Part shown: positions 34,245-40,614 of the stretch, one piece after another
Layout of the letters: every line of letters starts with the position of its first letter
Position numbering within the stretch: position 1 is the first letter of the stretch
Virus record (IMG/VR): IMGVR_UViG_3300021598_000208
Location: 1-63,549 of that record
DNA: 63,549 nucleotides
Reading direction: 5' to 3' (one strand)
From: a virus
Notes under the pieces: generated by a model
What the model saw: the letters and a program-made list of their open reading frames with translations, nothing else
The model's database searches: none
What the model was told of the DNA's origin: nothing
Made by a program: the position numbers and the translations under genes

Positions 34245-34295
34245 GCTGTTTCGTTCTTTTGAACTCATCAGGCAGAGCAAACACTCTGCGACAGC
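34245..34295 (-). ncRNA. Hammerhead ribozyme 1 (type III)
   Basis: Minus-strand RNA with all core parts intact: stem III GCUGU/ACAGC, cleavage site GUC, stem I GCAGAG/CUCUGC with loop UGUUUG, core CUGAUGA, stem II GUUC/GAAC closed by AAAA, core GAAA. Predicted cleavage between 34290 and 34289. It lies between the amidoligase and the 82-aa gene. Confidence 0.9.
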
Positions 34296-34296
34296 A

Positions 34297-34315
34297 GGAG
34301 GGCAATTTGCCCTCC
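34297..34315 (-). terminator. Stem-loop between amidoligase stop and ribozyme 1
   Basis: Perfect 9-bp inverted repeat GGAGGGCAA/TTGCCCTCC ending 1 base before the ribozyme. There is no T-run, so it looks more like a 3'-end cap for the cleaved RNA than a true terminator. Confidence 0.5.
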
Positions 34316-34320
34316 CTGTG

Positions 34321-35232
34321 TCAATTCTCAATCCATTTGAGGATGTCTTGGTGAACCTCTCCTGTAAGGATATATTTTTGAAATAGCTTCGACAATCTTA
34401 TTACTTCATTCACTTTGTCCTCATTCCCATTGTACATAGATTTTAAAATTGGCGTTACGATTTTAATCATCGAGTCAAATTTGCCCTTCTTATTCACTGC
34501 GAAATTCACAACCTCATACATTAACTCGTAACGCCTCATCATCTGCTTTACTGACTCAAAGCGAGACGGCAACCTGAACTCAAGGCAATTTTCTTTCACG
34601 AGCGCAACCTGATATTTGTAGTGCCAATCATAGCGACCTAAACGCCTTGCCTCATCCTCTGTTACCATCCTCTTATTTTTGTTGCAATAGCTATTTTTTA
34701 GCCTATTTCTAAACAGGGCATAGATGATGCCGGCATAATTACGAACCTCCAATCTAATCTCATTGCCTGTCATTCCCTCCACGCCTAAGGTTATGTGACC
34801 TCCGCAATTTTGAGCGGATGGGCTGAACTTGTCATCGATGATTTTCTCTGCCTTGTGCATCATATCAAAAACCTTCGTGCGCCACATTCCTGCAGGCAAT
34901 AGGGGTAAAATGTGAGTCACTGCCTCATACCCATCCACGCCCGGATGCTCGCCACAGCTTCCGTCACGCTCAAAACCGCAAAACAATTCATATTCACGTA
35001 CTGCGCCTCTGTGCAATGTGTTTTTTTCAACCTCCATTCCGATGGTAAATTTGGCGCTGTATTCCATCCCGTCAAATTTGATAACGTCCCTTTGCTGTGT
35101 CTTTTTAAGACCTGCGATGTCGATATTGCTTTTGCTCTTGTGTAACATTAGCGGAGCGGGTTTGTGATGGTATCTTGTCACTGAACCTCTCATGCTGTCT
35201 CCTGTGGTTGTGTAAACGATTCCTGTATTCAT
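34321..35232 (-). CDS. Putative amidoligase (GS-fold COOH-NH2 ligase, Amidoligase_2-like)
   Basis: 303 aa. The family pattern is visible in order: FTIGMEVEKN (E67, E69; metal/ATP site), ERDGSCG then GYEAVTHILP (residues 88-110, the DGS...E segment), QNCGGHITLG (G-G-H, 144-146), a helix YAGIIYALFRNRLKN, and NCLEFRLPSR (EFR, 218-220). These enzymes join carboxyl and amine groups using ATP. In comparative genomics they are linked to class II amidotransferases and AIG2/GGCT enzymes, and this window has exactly that fusion 1.6 kb downstream in the same orientation. The substrate is unknown. Confidence 0.75.
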   Translation of the reverse strand: MNTGIVYTTTGDSMRGSVTRYHHKPAPLMLHKSKSNIDIAGLKKTQQRDVIKFDGMEYSAKFTIGMEVEKNTLHRGAVREYELFCGFERDGSCGEHPGVDGYEAVTHILPLLPAGMWRTKVFDMMHKAEKIIDDKFSPSAQNCGGHITLGVEGMTGNEIRLEVRNYAGIIYALFRNRLKNSYCNKNKRMVTEDEARRLGRYDWHYKYQVALVKENCLEFRLPSRFESVKQMMRRYELMYEVVNFAVNKKGKFDSMIKIVTPILKSMYNGNEDKVNEVIRLSKLFQKYILTGEVHQDILKWIEN

Positions 35233-35249
35233 TTTGATGTGGTTTTATA

Positions 35250-35265
35250 GTGTCTTTGAAGACAC
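35250..35265. repeat. Copy of 16-bp palindrome upstream of amidoligase
   Basis: GTGTCTTTGAAGACAC, 4 bases after the stop of the 216-aa gene and 17 bases before the amidoligase start. Confidence 0.85.
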
Positions 35266-35269
35266 AGGG

Positions 35270-35920
35270 TTAAAATTGAGAATTTAAAAAAGCTACTGCC
35301 TCCGCTACTTCACCGCTCGTGCCATTGGTTTTGATGTTTCCGTTTGCATCAATTTTTAGTGACACTTTTTTGCCGTCTGTATTTTTGTAGGTAAAGGAAA
35401 AGATGGTTTCCGCTCTTGTTTCTACCTGTGCGCCTGTGCCTTCGCCTTCGCCTTCTGCTTCGCCTTCTCCACTGCCTTCGCCTGTTTCTCCACTGCCTGC
35501 GCCTGTTGTTTCCATCTGCTTAGCGAATTTCAATAATCCCTCTAATGACCTGTTAGGCTCTTGACCTTGTGCCTCTGCCTCTTCACATTTGGTTTTGAAC
35601 GTGGCAATGGTTTCCTCCTGTAGTCTGCCTGCCTTTACAACCTTGTAGAAAAAAGACTTTTGCCATCCGAAAACTTTCTGCCCGATTTCCTCATTGCTCC
35701 AAGTGATGCCCTCTTCGTTCATTAGGCTTCTGCCCTCTTCAGAGGCAAACCAATCAACAGCAGAGGTAACCAATTTGGACAGCGCCAATGTTTGTTCAAA
35801 TTTTTTCTTCTTTGCGTTCGTGATGGTTCTTTGCACGCTGCGAATTTCTGTAAGATTCAAACCTTGTTTTACTGCAGGTAGGTTTAGGAAAGCCTGCTCG
35901 ATGTTTAGCAAATTGCTCAT
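35270..35920 (-). CDS. Early protein with HTH-like domain and acidic Gly/Glu linker
   Basis: 216 aa, first gene of the leftward early block beside the control region. Residues of about 75-105 (WSNEEIGQKVFGWQKSFFYK) could form a helix-turn-helix. A low-complexity Gly/Glu/Ser linker (about 143-165) separates a C-terminal domain with FSFTYKNTDGKKVSLKIDANG. The HTH call is weak. Being closest to the iterons at 35956, it is a candidate regulator or origin-binding protein. Confidence 0.5.
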   Translation of the reverse strand: MSNLLNIEQAFLNLPAVKQGLNLTEIRSVQRTITNAKKKKFEQTLALSKLVTSAVDWFASEEGRSLMNEEGITWSNEEIGQKVFGWQKSFFYKVVKAGRLQEETIATFKTKCEEAEAQGQEPNRSLEGLLKFAKQMETTGAGSGETGEGSGEGEAEGEGEGTGAQVETRAETIFSFTYKNTDGKKVSLKIDANGNIKTNGTSGEVAEAVAFLNSQF

Positions 35921-35955
35921 AACTGATTGATTTTTAATGATTTAGGTTAATTGTT

Positions 35956-35996
35956 GTACATTGCTAGTGCAATGCCTGTACAATATTAGTACAATA
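35956..35996 (+). repeat. Four 11-bp iterons (GTACAATA-type)
   Basis: GTACATTG, GTGCAATG, GTACAATA, GTACAATA, each followed by 3 bases (cta, cct, tta), so the period is exactly 11 bp, one helical turn. They lie just upstream of the leftward early genes and about 30 bp from a DnaA box. Confidence 0.8.
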
Positions 35997-36026
35997 CTTT
36001 GATATAAAAAACAATTATTTTAAAAA

Positions 36027-36035
36027 TGTGGATAA
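36027..36035 (-). promoter_or_regulatory. Consensus DnaA box
   Basis: TGTGGATAA on the plus strand is the exact complement of TTATCCACA. It is flanked by AT-rich sequence and by the 11-bp iterons. The phage encodes two DnaA-domain-IV-like proteins that could bind it. Confidence 0.65.
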
Positions 36036-36109
36036 CTATTTTTTGTGAGCGGAATATTTACAGGTCAAAAGATGGGGATGGGGTTACCTCTCTTCTGCAA
36101 CCTTGTGCA

Positions 36110-36125
36110 GTGTCTTCAAAGACAC
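36110..36125. repeat. Copy of 16-bp palindrome in control region
   Basis: GTGTCTTCAAAGACAC at the left edge of the purine-rich tract. Confidence 0.85.
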
Positions 36126-36240
36126 AGGAGGAGGCAGGGAGGAGGAGCGGAGACAGGAGGAGGGATGGCAGGGAGGAGGCACGAGCGCCACAGGAACGGG
36201 AGCGGAGGCGCAATGGTTAGCGCCTCTGCTACTACATAGG
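36126..36240 (+). other. Purine/G-rich tract with GC hairpin
   Basis: A run of GGAGG-type repeats in an otherwise AT-rich genome, ending in a 7-bp hairpin GAGGCGC/GCGCCTC (36205-36226, loop AATGGTTA). Two-tier G-quadruplexes are possible. The hairpin resembles a tRNA D-arm, but no other tRNA part is present. Confidence 0.5.
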
Positions 36241-36430
36241 CACGCTACGGAAAAGCTAAAAAATCCGGCAGGGGATTTTGAAAACGCACCCCCACCCCCT
36301 CAAAAAAAAATGACTTTCGTTTTCGGGTCGGCTGCGCCAAATGCCCCTATAACCCAAACACTACTACTATCTGAAAATTTTTTTATCTTTACTCTGAAAT
36401 ATTTCTAAAAACGTTTTAAAACAAATTATT

Positions 36431-36688
36431 ATGAAACTAAAATTCAAAGACTCGATTTACAAGAAGGATTTGAGTAATAGCATCTATCAGCAGAGTGGAG
36501 CCAATTTTGGTTTGACTGTGAATGGTGGTATGCTAATCAACAATCGTCCTGATGGTCAGACCGGTATCCAACAGGCTGCCGAGGTAAAGAAGGTAATTAA
36601 GAAAGCTGAGAAGGTTCAGATGATGTCTGAGGCTGTTTACTTGGGTAATATCCGTTCAGAGATGATGGAAGGACCTGAGATGGACTAA
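36431..36688 (+). CDS. Small conserved-looking protein (85 aa)
   Basis: First rightward gene after the control region, bounded downstream by a strong terminator, so it forms a single-gene unit. The N-terminus KLKFKDSIYKKDLSNSIYQQ is basic and the middle has FGLTVNGGMLINNRPDG, then a Lys/Ala-rich helix and acidic end. Function unknown. Confidence 0.6.
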   Translation: MKLKFKDSIYKKDLSNSIYQQSGANFGLTVNGGMLINNRPDGQTGIQQAAEVKKVIKKAEKVQMMSEAVYLGNIRSEMMEGPEMD

Positions 36689-36717
36689 GTTATTTTGAGG
36701 TTAAATGTTGTTTAGAG

Positions 36718-36748
36718 GAGGGCTCAATATTGAGCTCTCTTTCTTTTT
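36718..36748 (+). terminator. Intrinsic terminator
   Basis: An 11-bp stem around GGCTCAAT/ATTGAGCT (36718-36739) is followed by TTTCTTTTT. Confidence 0.85.
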
Positions 36749-36767
36749 GTACCTACCTATGTTAAAT

Positions 36768-37010
36768 TCGACATTATTGTCATTAATTTATGTCGTTTTT
36801 ATGTCGACTTGATTTTTCTAACTTATTGATTATTAATACTTTATTTCTTTAATGTCGAAAATGTCGATTTTAAAGAGCATTTACGGCACAACAGTGTCGT
36901 AAACTCAGCTAAACCCTTGATACTATTGCGTTTGAGCGAATGTCGAGTTTTGACAAACCAACATATACTTGGCATAAATCGACATCAAGATTTTAAATTC
37001 CGACATTAGA
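36768..37010. promoter_or_regulatory. ATGTCG-iteron region B (second copy, possible origin or operator)
   Basis: About nine ATGTCG/CGACAT elements on both strands within the 474-base gene-free stretch 36689-37162. The part 36788-36872 repeats the layout of region A: paired ATGTCG, CTAACT, a GATTATTAATACT segment, paired AATGTCGA. The rest is AT-rich, with a short TACCC/GGGTA hairpin near 37050. Confidence 0.6.
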
Positions 37011-37119
37011 ACGCTTGCGTTTTAATAATCGAAGTGTAATCTCCCTACCCTTACGGGTATAATCTATTAATTGGAATAAATAATTTTTAAAAATAATGGT
37101 TAATATACCGAAGGTTGAC

Positions 37120-37127
37120 TATATTTG
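37120..37127 (+). promoter_or_regulatory. Bacteroidota-type promoter (TATATTTG)
   Basis: Perfect TAnnTTTG box 35 bases before the Acb2-like gene; likely drives the chaperonin operon. Confidence 0.6.
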
Positions 37128-37162
37128 TACATCAATATTGATTAACAATTAAATTAAATCAA

Positions 37163-37411
37163 ATGAGTAATGAAATGCCTTGGGAGCCAACTTTTGGTCA
37201 GCAATTAGTAGGTATAACCTTTAATCCAAGTGGAGACCCTAAAGTTCAAAGAGCAAAAGAACTATGTGCTGAGTTAGCAGACTTGTTATATGATAATAGG
37301 CAAAAAGATATTGAAGGTTTATTTATTGAGCATTCTATATTTTCTGCTGCTATTACAGATATTTTAAAAGCACAGATGATGGTTGTAAAGTCTTTAACAT
37401 TAAAATTTTAA
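37163..37411 (+). CDS. Small two-helix protein, candidate Acb2-like cyclic-nucleotide sponge
   Basis: 82 aa. The pattern GQQLVGITFNPSGDPKV, then a helix RAKELCAELADLLYDN, a short loop, and a second helix AAITDILKAQMMVVKSLTLK fits the compact helical-hairpin family that includes the anti-CBASS proteins Acb2 and Tad1, as I recall it. Such sponges bind cyclic di- and trinucleotides made by CBASS or Thoeris. The match is by pattern memory only. It is 5 bases upstream of the phage groEL and probably co-transcribed. Confidence 0.45.
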   Translation: MSNEMPWEPTFGQQLVGITFNPSGDPKVQRAKELCAELADLLYDNRQKDIEGLFIEHSIFSAAITDILKAQMMVVKSLTLKF

Positions 37412-37416
37412 ATAAA

Positions 37417-39030
37417 ATGGTAGAAACGTCAGGAGTTGGGTATTCACCCAAGGATTTGCAGTTCGGTTCGGACGGCAGAAAGAAACTTATCAGTGGTGTA
37501 GTAAAGATGTCTAAGGCTGTTAAGTCAACGCTTGGACCAAGTGGTAACACTGTACTCATTGAGAGTCCACATCACACACACGGCATTACAGTTACCAAAG
37601 ATGGTGTAACAGTTGCCAAGTCAATTGACCTCATTGACCCAAGCGAGAACCTTGCGGTTAAGATGATGAAAGAAGCGGCAGACAAGACAGCTACCGCTGC
37701 CGGTGATGGTACAACCACAGCGATTGTCTTGACTGAAGGATTGGTACTTGGTGGACTTGAGCATATCAAAGAGGATATGAACAGGACTGAGGTGCTGAGA
37801 CATATGGTGGACATTAGTAACAAGGTGGTGGACAAGTTAAGACGTAAGGCAAAGAAAGTGAGCAGCACGATGTTATTGGATGTGGCATCAATAAGTGCCA
37901 ACAATGACAGAGAGATTGGTCGCATTATTGCTGAGGTGTATAAAGACGTAGGTAAGACCGGTATTGTTACAGTGGAGAGAAGCCAAACGGCAGACACATA
38001 TGCTGAGACGACCAAGGGATTGAAGTTTGACAGGGGGTATTTGAGTCCGATGTTTATCAATGACGTGAAAAAGGACGAGTGTGTGTTTGAGGATGTGATG
38101 GTATTGGTAGCTGATATGGAGATAGCTAACATCCTGCAGATTGAAAACGTGTTGAAGCCAATCATTAGTGAGGGAAAGAAGCTACTTATCATTTCTCCGT
38201 GTAATACAAACGTGGTTAACACGCTTGCAGCGAACACAGTGAAGGGGAATTTGAAAGTGGTGGCTGTGCCTCCGCCTAATTTTGGCTACAAGCAGCACGA
38301 GTTGATGCAAGATATTGCGATTAGTGTAGGAGCAACCTACTATAGTGAGAAGACGGGTGATGATTTGAGCCATATCAACTACGGAGACTTAGGTCACGCA
38401 GGGAAAGTTATTGTGAGCAAGGACAAAACTGTGATTATTCGCAGTGCAGCCAAGGCTGACCAAGCAGCAATTGATGAAAGAGTGGCTCAATTGTGGGAGG
38501 CACATAGTCAAGCGACTAAAAAAGCGGACAAAGACTTCTTATTGGAGAGAATAGCGTCACTTACAGGTGGCATTGGTGTAATATTCGTAGGTGGTCAGAC
38601 TGACCTTGAGCAAAAAGAGTTGTATGATAGAGTTGATGATGCAGTTTGTGCAGTACGTTCCGCACTTGAGGAGGGTATTTTACCGGGTGCCGGCAAAGCG
38701 TTACTTGATGAGAGTGCTGAGATTGAAATGTTAGGCACAAGTCGTGAGTATGAGGCAGCAGTTAACATTGTTCGCAACGCTCTTATGGCTCCATTCCAAC
38801 AAATCTTGGCTAACGCAGGATTGAAACCAAGTGATGTGTACAAAGAAGGTACGCCTGTTGGTCACGGATACAACCTAAAGACCGGTCAGATGGGTGACTT
38901 GGTGCAGATGGGTGTAATTGACCCGTTAAAGGTGACACGCAGTGCGCTTCAAAACGCAATCAGTGTAGCTGTAACCATCCTAAGTACAAACGCAATTATC
39001 ACAATGGCTCGTAGCTACGAGCAACAATAG
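37417..39030 (+). CDS. groEL: Phage-encoded chaperonin GroEL (Hsp60)
   Basis: 537 aa, close to the bacterial length. Conserved elements: VKSTLGPSGNTVLIES, VTKDGVTVAKSIDL (ATP-site Asp), AAGDGTTTAIVLTE (GDGTTT), DRGYLSPMFIND, and the late YDRVDDAVCAVRSALEEGIL with the expected Asp. The Gly-Gly-Met tail of host GroEL is absent; it ends MARSYEQQ. Divergence from host proteins is evident in the apical domain. It probably folds capsid or other phage proteins, working with the GroES homologue two genes on. Confidence 0.92.
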   Translation: MVETSGVGYSPKDLQFGSDGRKKLISGVVKMSKAVKSTLGPSGNTVLIESPHHTHGITVTKDGVTVAKSIDLIDPSENLAVKMMKEAADKTATAAGDGTTTAIVLTEGLVLGGLEHIKEDMNRTEVLRHMVDISNKVVDKLRRKAKKVSSTMLLDVASISANNDREIGRIIAEVYKDVGKTGIVTVERSQTADTYAETTKGLKFDRGYLSPMFINDVKKDECVFEDVMVLVADMEIANILQIENVLKPIISEGKKLLIISPCNTNVVNTLAANTVKGNLKVVAVPPPNFGYKQHELMQDIAISVGATYYSEKTGDDLSHINYGDLGHAGKVIVSKDKTVIIRSAAKADQAAIDERVAQLWEAHSQATKKADKDFLLERIASLTGGIGVIFVGGQTDLEQKELYDRVDDAVCAVRSALEEGILPGAGKALLDESAEIEMLGTSREYEAAVNIVRNALMAPFQQILANAGLKPSDVYKEGTPVGHGYNLKTGQMGDLVQMGVIDPLKVTRSALQNAISVAVTILSTNAIITMARSYEQQ

Positions 39031-39037
39031 AAAGATT

Positions 39038-39181
39038 ATGATAAAATTTAATAATGGGTTAGTAATATTAGGCAATCCCCAAATTACCAAAAGTGGATTT
39101 GGGGTCAAAATAATAAATGACTTTGGATTAAATTTAGAATTATCAAATAATATTTGGAATATATTAATTCAAAATAAATGA
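39038..39181 (+). CDS. Small protein between groEL and groES (47 aa)
   Basis: ATG at 39038, 7 bases after the groEL stop; its TGA overlaps the groES ATG (ATGA). The sequence MIKFNNGLVILGNPQITKSG continues with FGVKIINDFGLNLELSNNIW, strand-rich. The overlaps support real translation. Function unknown; it may be a folding-linked accessory. Confidence 0.55.
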   Translation: MIKFNNGLVILGNPQITKSGFGVKIINDFGLNLELSNNIWNILIQNK

Positions 39182-39435
39182 AACCAATAGGTAAATACAT
39201 TGTAGTCAAAGACATACACGAGACCGTGACTACGGAAAGTGGTCTGATATTGTCAGGCGAGGATACCAATCAGCTTAGATACAAGAAGGCTTCTGTTATT
39301 GCAGCAGGCACTGACGTTGAAGCAATTGAGCAGGGTGATGAGTTGTACTATGACAAGGCTCACAGCTTCACAATGCTGATTGATGATGCGCAATACACTG
39401 TCATCTCAGAACGTGACGTTGTGGTTGTGGTCTAA
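39178..39435 (+). CDS. groES: Co-chaperonin GroES-like protein
   Basis: 85 aa, slightly shorter than bacterial GroES (about 95). Pattern: MKPIGKYIVVKDIHET, TESGLILSGED, an Ala/Gly strand KKASVIAAGTD, QGDELYYDKAHSF and the end YTVISERDVVVVV, which match Cpn10. The mobile loop is around residues 16-30. It follows groEL, separated by the 47-aa gene. The stop overlaps the convergent regulator-like gene by 4 bases. Confidence 0.82.
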   Translation: MKPIGKYIVVKDIHETVTTESGLILSGEDTNQLRYKKASVIAAGTDVEAIEQGDELYYDKAHSFTMLIDDAQYTVISERDVVVVV

Positions 39436-39884
39436 TCCTCAGCTTCAGGCTTACGATACTTATTCTCTCTTTGATAAGCGTTCATTTGGATGATAGCATT
39501 CCGGTAAACCTTGTCACTGTAGGACACATTCTTAGCAAACAATGGGTTTGCAGCAGTACTAACGGGGATTTCTTCCCCGTTTAGTATTTTATAGATAGAC
39601 CCAATTATCCTTTTGGATTTGTATGACAGGTCATACAGGGTCTTCTCTTTACCTTTTCTCTTGCGAAAAATTTCTATCCATCCTTGGCGCTTCAGCTTAT
39701 GGAAACGACCTACTTCCCAACTTACGGTCTCGTTAAACTCCAAGAATTTTTCCTGACCGAAGTATCCTTCCGAGTAAAGGAACAGTAAAATATCGAGGTC
39801 AGATTGCCCCAAACCGTATTTTGATTTGATGTAGTACCTAACTACCCTCCAAAATTTTAGGTAATCATTTGGTGGTGTTTTCAT
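39432..39884 (-). CDS. Winged-helix (MarR-like) DNA-binding protein
   Basis: 150 aa, the only leftward gene in this part. Residues of about 20-95 (LGQSDLDILLFLYSEGYFGQ ... VSWEVGRFHKLKRQGWIEIF, then RKRKGKEKTLYDLSYKSKRI) follow the wHTH order helix-helix-helix-wing. It is convergent with the chaperonin operon and divergent from the small-protein operon at 39931, so it may control the latter. Leader: AAATTAAATCAA before the ATG. Confidence 0.65.
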   Translation of the reverse strand: MKTPPNDYLKFWRVVRYYIKSKYGLGQSDLDILLFLYSEGYFGQEKFLEFNETVSWEVGRFHKLKRQGWIEIFRKRKGKEKTLYDLSYKSKRIIGSIYKILNGEEIPVSTAANPLFAKNVSYSDKVYRNAIIQMNAYQRENKYRKPEAED

Positions 39885-39899
39885 TTGATTTAATTTTAT

Positions 39900-39907
39900 T
39901 ACATTTG
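39900..39907 (+). promoter_or_regulatory. Bacteroidota-type promoter (TACATTTG)
   Basis: Perfect TAnnTTTG box 23 bases before the 77-aa gene; a TTTG lies upstream at 39884-39887. It faces away from the wHTH gene. Confidence 0.6.
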
Positions 39908-39930
39908 TATGGCAAAGTTATAATTTTATT

Positions 39931-40164
39931 ATGGCAAAAAAGAAACCACAACCAAGTAACGCTGAAGATATTGAGTCTATAAGAGAGACTTTAGATAGTC
40001 TTAACTTTAGAAACGACCAAGCTGAACGTGTGCAATCTATGCAACGTGGTAGAGAAAGAGTTCGTGATAGAATTGGTAGAAACAAGGAGCGTAGAGTAGC
40101 TACTGCAGGTAGAACATCTTTGCAAACATTAAACAGTTCATTAGGAAACCAATTTAAAAAATAA
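39931..40164 (+). CDS. Small basic protein (77 aa)
   Basis: Lys/Arg-rich with a helical middle (IESIRETLDSLNFRNDQAER) and a strongly basic stretch RGRERVRDRIGRNKERR. First of a run of small basic genes that may bind DNA or fill the capsid. Function unknown. Confidence 0.55.
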   Translation: MAKKKPQPSNAEDIESIRETLDSLNFRNDQAERVQSMQRGRERVRDRIGRNKERRVATAGRTSLQTLNSSLGNQFKK

Positions 40165-40168
40165 TAAA

Positions 40169-40423
40169 ATGGCAACGAAACAATTAGGCAATCCAAAATG
40201 TGCACCGGGTAAATCTTGCGCTGCAACTACAAGTGAAGGAATGCGTGAAGATAACAAAGTGCACGTGAAGGTGCATCGTTTCAAAAAAAATATAGTAAAG
40301 CATATGATGCTGCTGAGAAAGCTAATCCTGAGAAAGGATACAAGTGGCTTGACAGCACAGCTATGGCAAATATTTATGGTCGTAAATAAATTAATTTATA
40401 ATTTTAAAAAAACAAAAAAATGA
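40169..40423 (+). CDS. Small conserved-type protein broken or shifted at an A-run
   Basis: In frame 0 the ORF runs to 40423, but after the 8-A run (40283-40290) its sequence becomes unnatural. Read in the -1 frame from that run it continues as KYSKAYDAAEKANPEKGYKW and LDSTAMANIYGRK, stopping at 40389. That looks like the genuine C-terminus, so the product is about 73 aa. Either a programmed -1 slip (A-AAA-AAT heptamer) or a lost A in the run. The N-terminus has CAPGKSC. Confidence 0.5.
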   Translation: MATKQLGNPKCAPGKSCAATTSEGMREDNKVHVKVHRFKKNIVKHMMLLRKLILRKDTSGLTAQLWQIFMVVNKLIYNFKKTKK

Positions 40424-40608
40424 AAAAGTCAGTTCCAAATCTTCCTGCATCTTCTAAGTTACAACCTCCTTCAGGTGGTGGTCCACAAATCAAGAATGCA
40501 TTAAAAGCAAAACCATTAGCAATGTCTAAAGGCGTTCCTTCTAAAGGTGCTAAAGTTGCTGTTAAAGCTGCAGGTGTAGCTAAGAAATTAGTTAAAAAAG
40601 CAAAATAA
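40420..40608 (+). CDS. Small very basic protein (62 aa)
   Basis: Lys/Ala/Pro-rich (PNLPASSKLQPPSGGGPQIK, ending AGVAKKLVKKAK). Low complexity, histone-tail-like. Possibly a DNA-condensing or virion-associated protein. Confidence 0.5.
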   Translation: MKKSVPNLPASSKLQPPSGGGPQIKNALKAKPLAMSKGVPSKGAKVAVKAAGVAKKLVKKAK

Positions 40609-40614
40609 AAAACA

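Larger units (their letters stand above)
35921..36430. other. Non-coding divergent control region, candidate replication origin
   Basis: A 510-base gap between the leftward early genes and the rightward 85-aa gene. It contains four 11-bp iterons, a consensus DnaA box, an AT-rich stretch, a palindrome copy, a purine-rich tract and a strong hairpin. Open frames over 36026-36408 have low-complexity, repetitive translations and are not accepted as genes. Confidence 0.55.

Noticed and set aside
36190-36250. tRNA-like D-arm GGCGCAATGGTTAGCGCC
   Set aside because: No matching acceptor, anticodon or T-arm can be formed; treated as a hairpin only.
36026-36408. Three overlapping plus-strand open frames of 64-101 codons in the control region
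   Set aside because: Their translations are low-complexity Arg/Glu/Gly runs from the purine-rich tract, with no leader motif or conserved look.
37572-38237. 221-codon antisense open frame over groEL
   Set aside because: Shadow of the strongly conserved GroEL reading frame.
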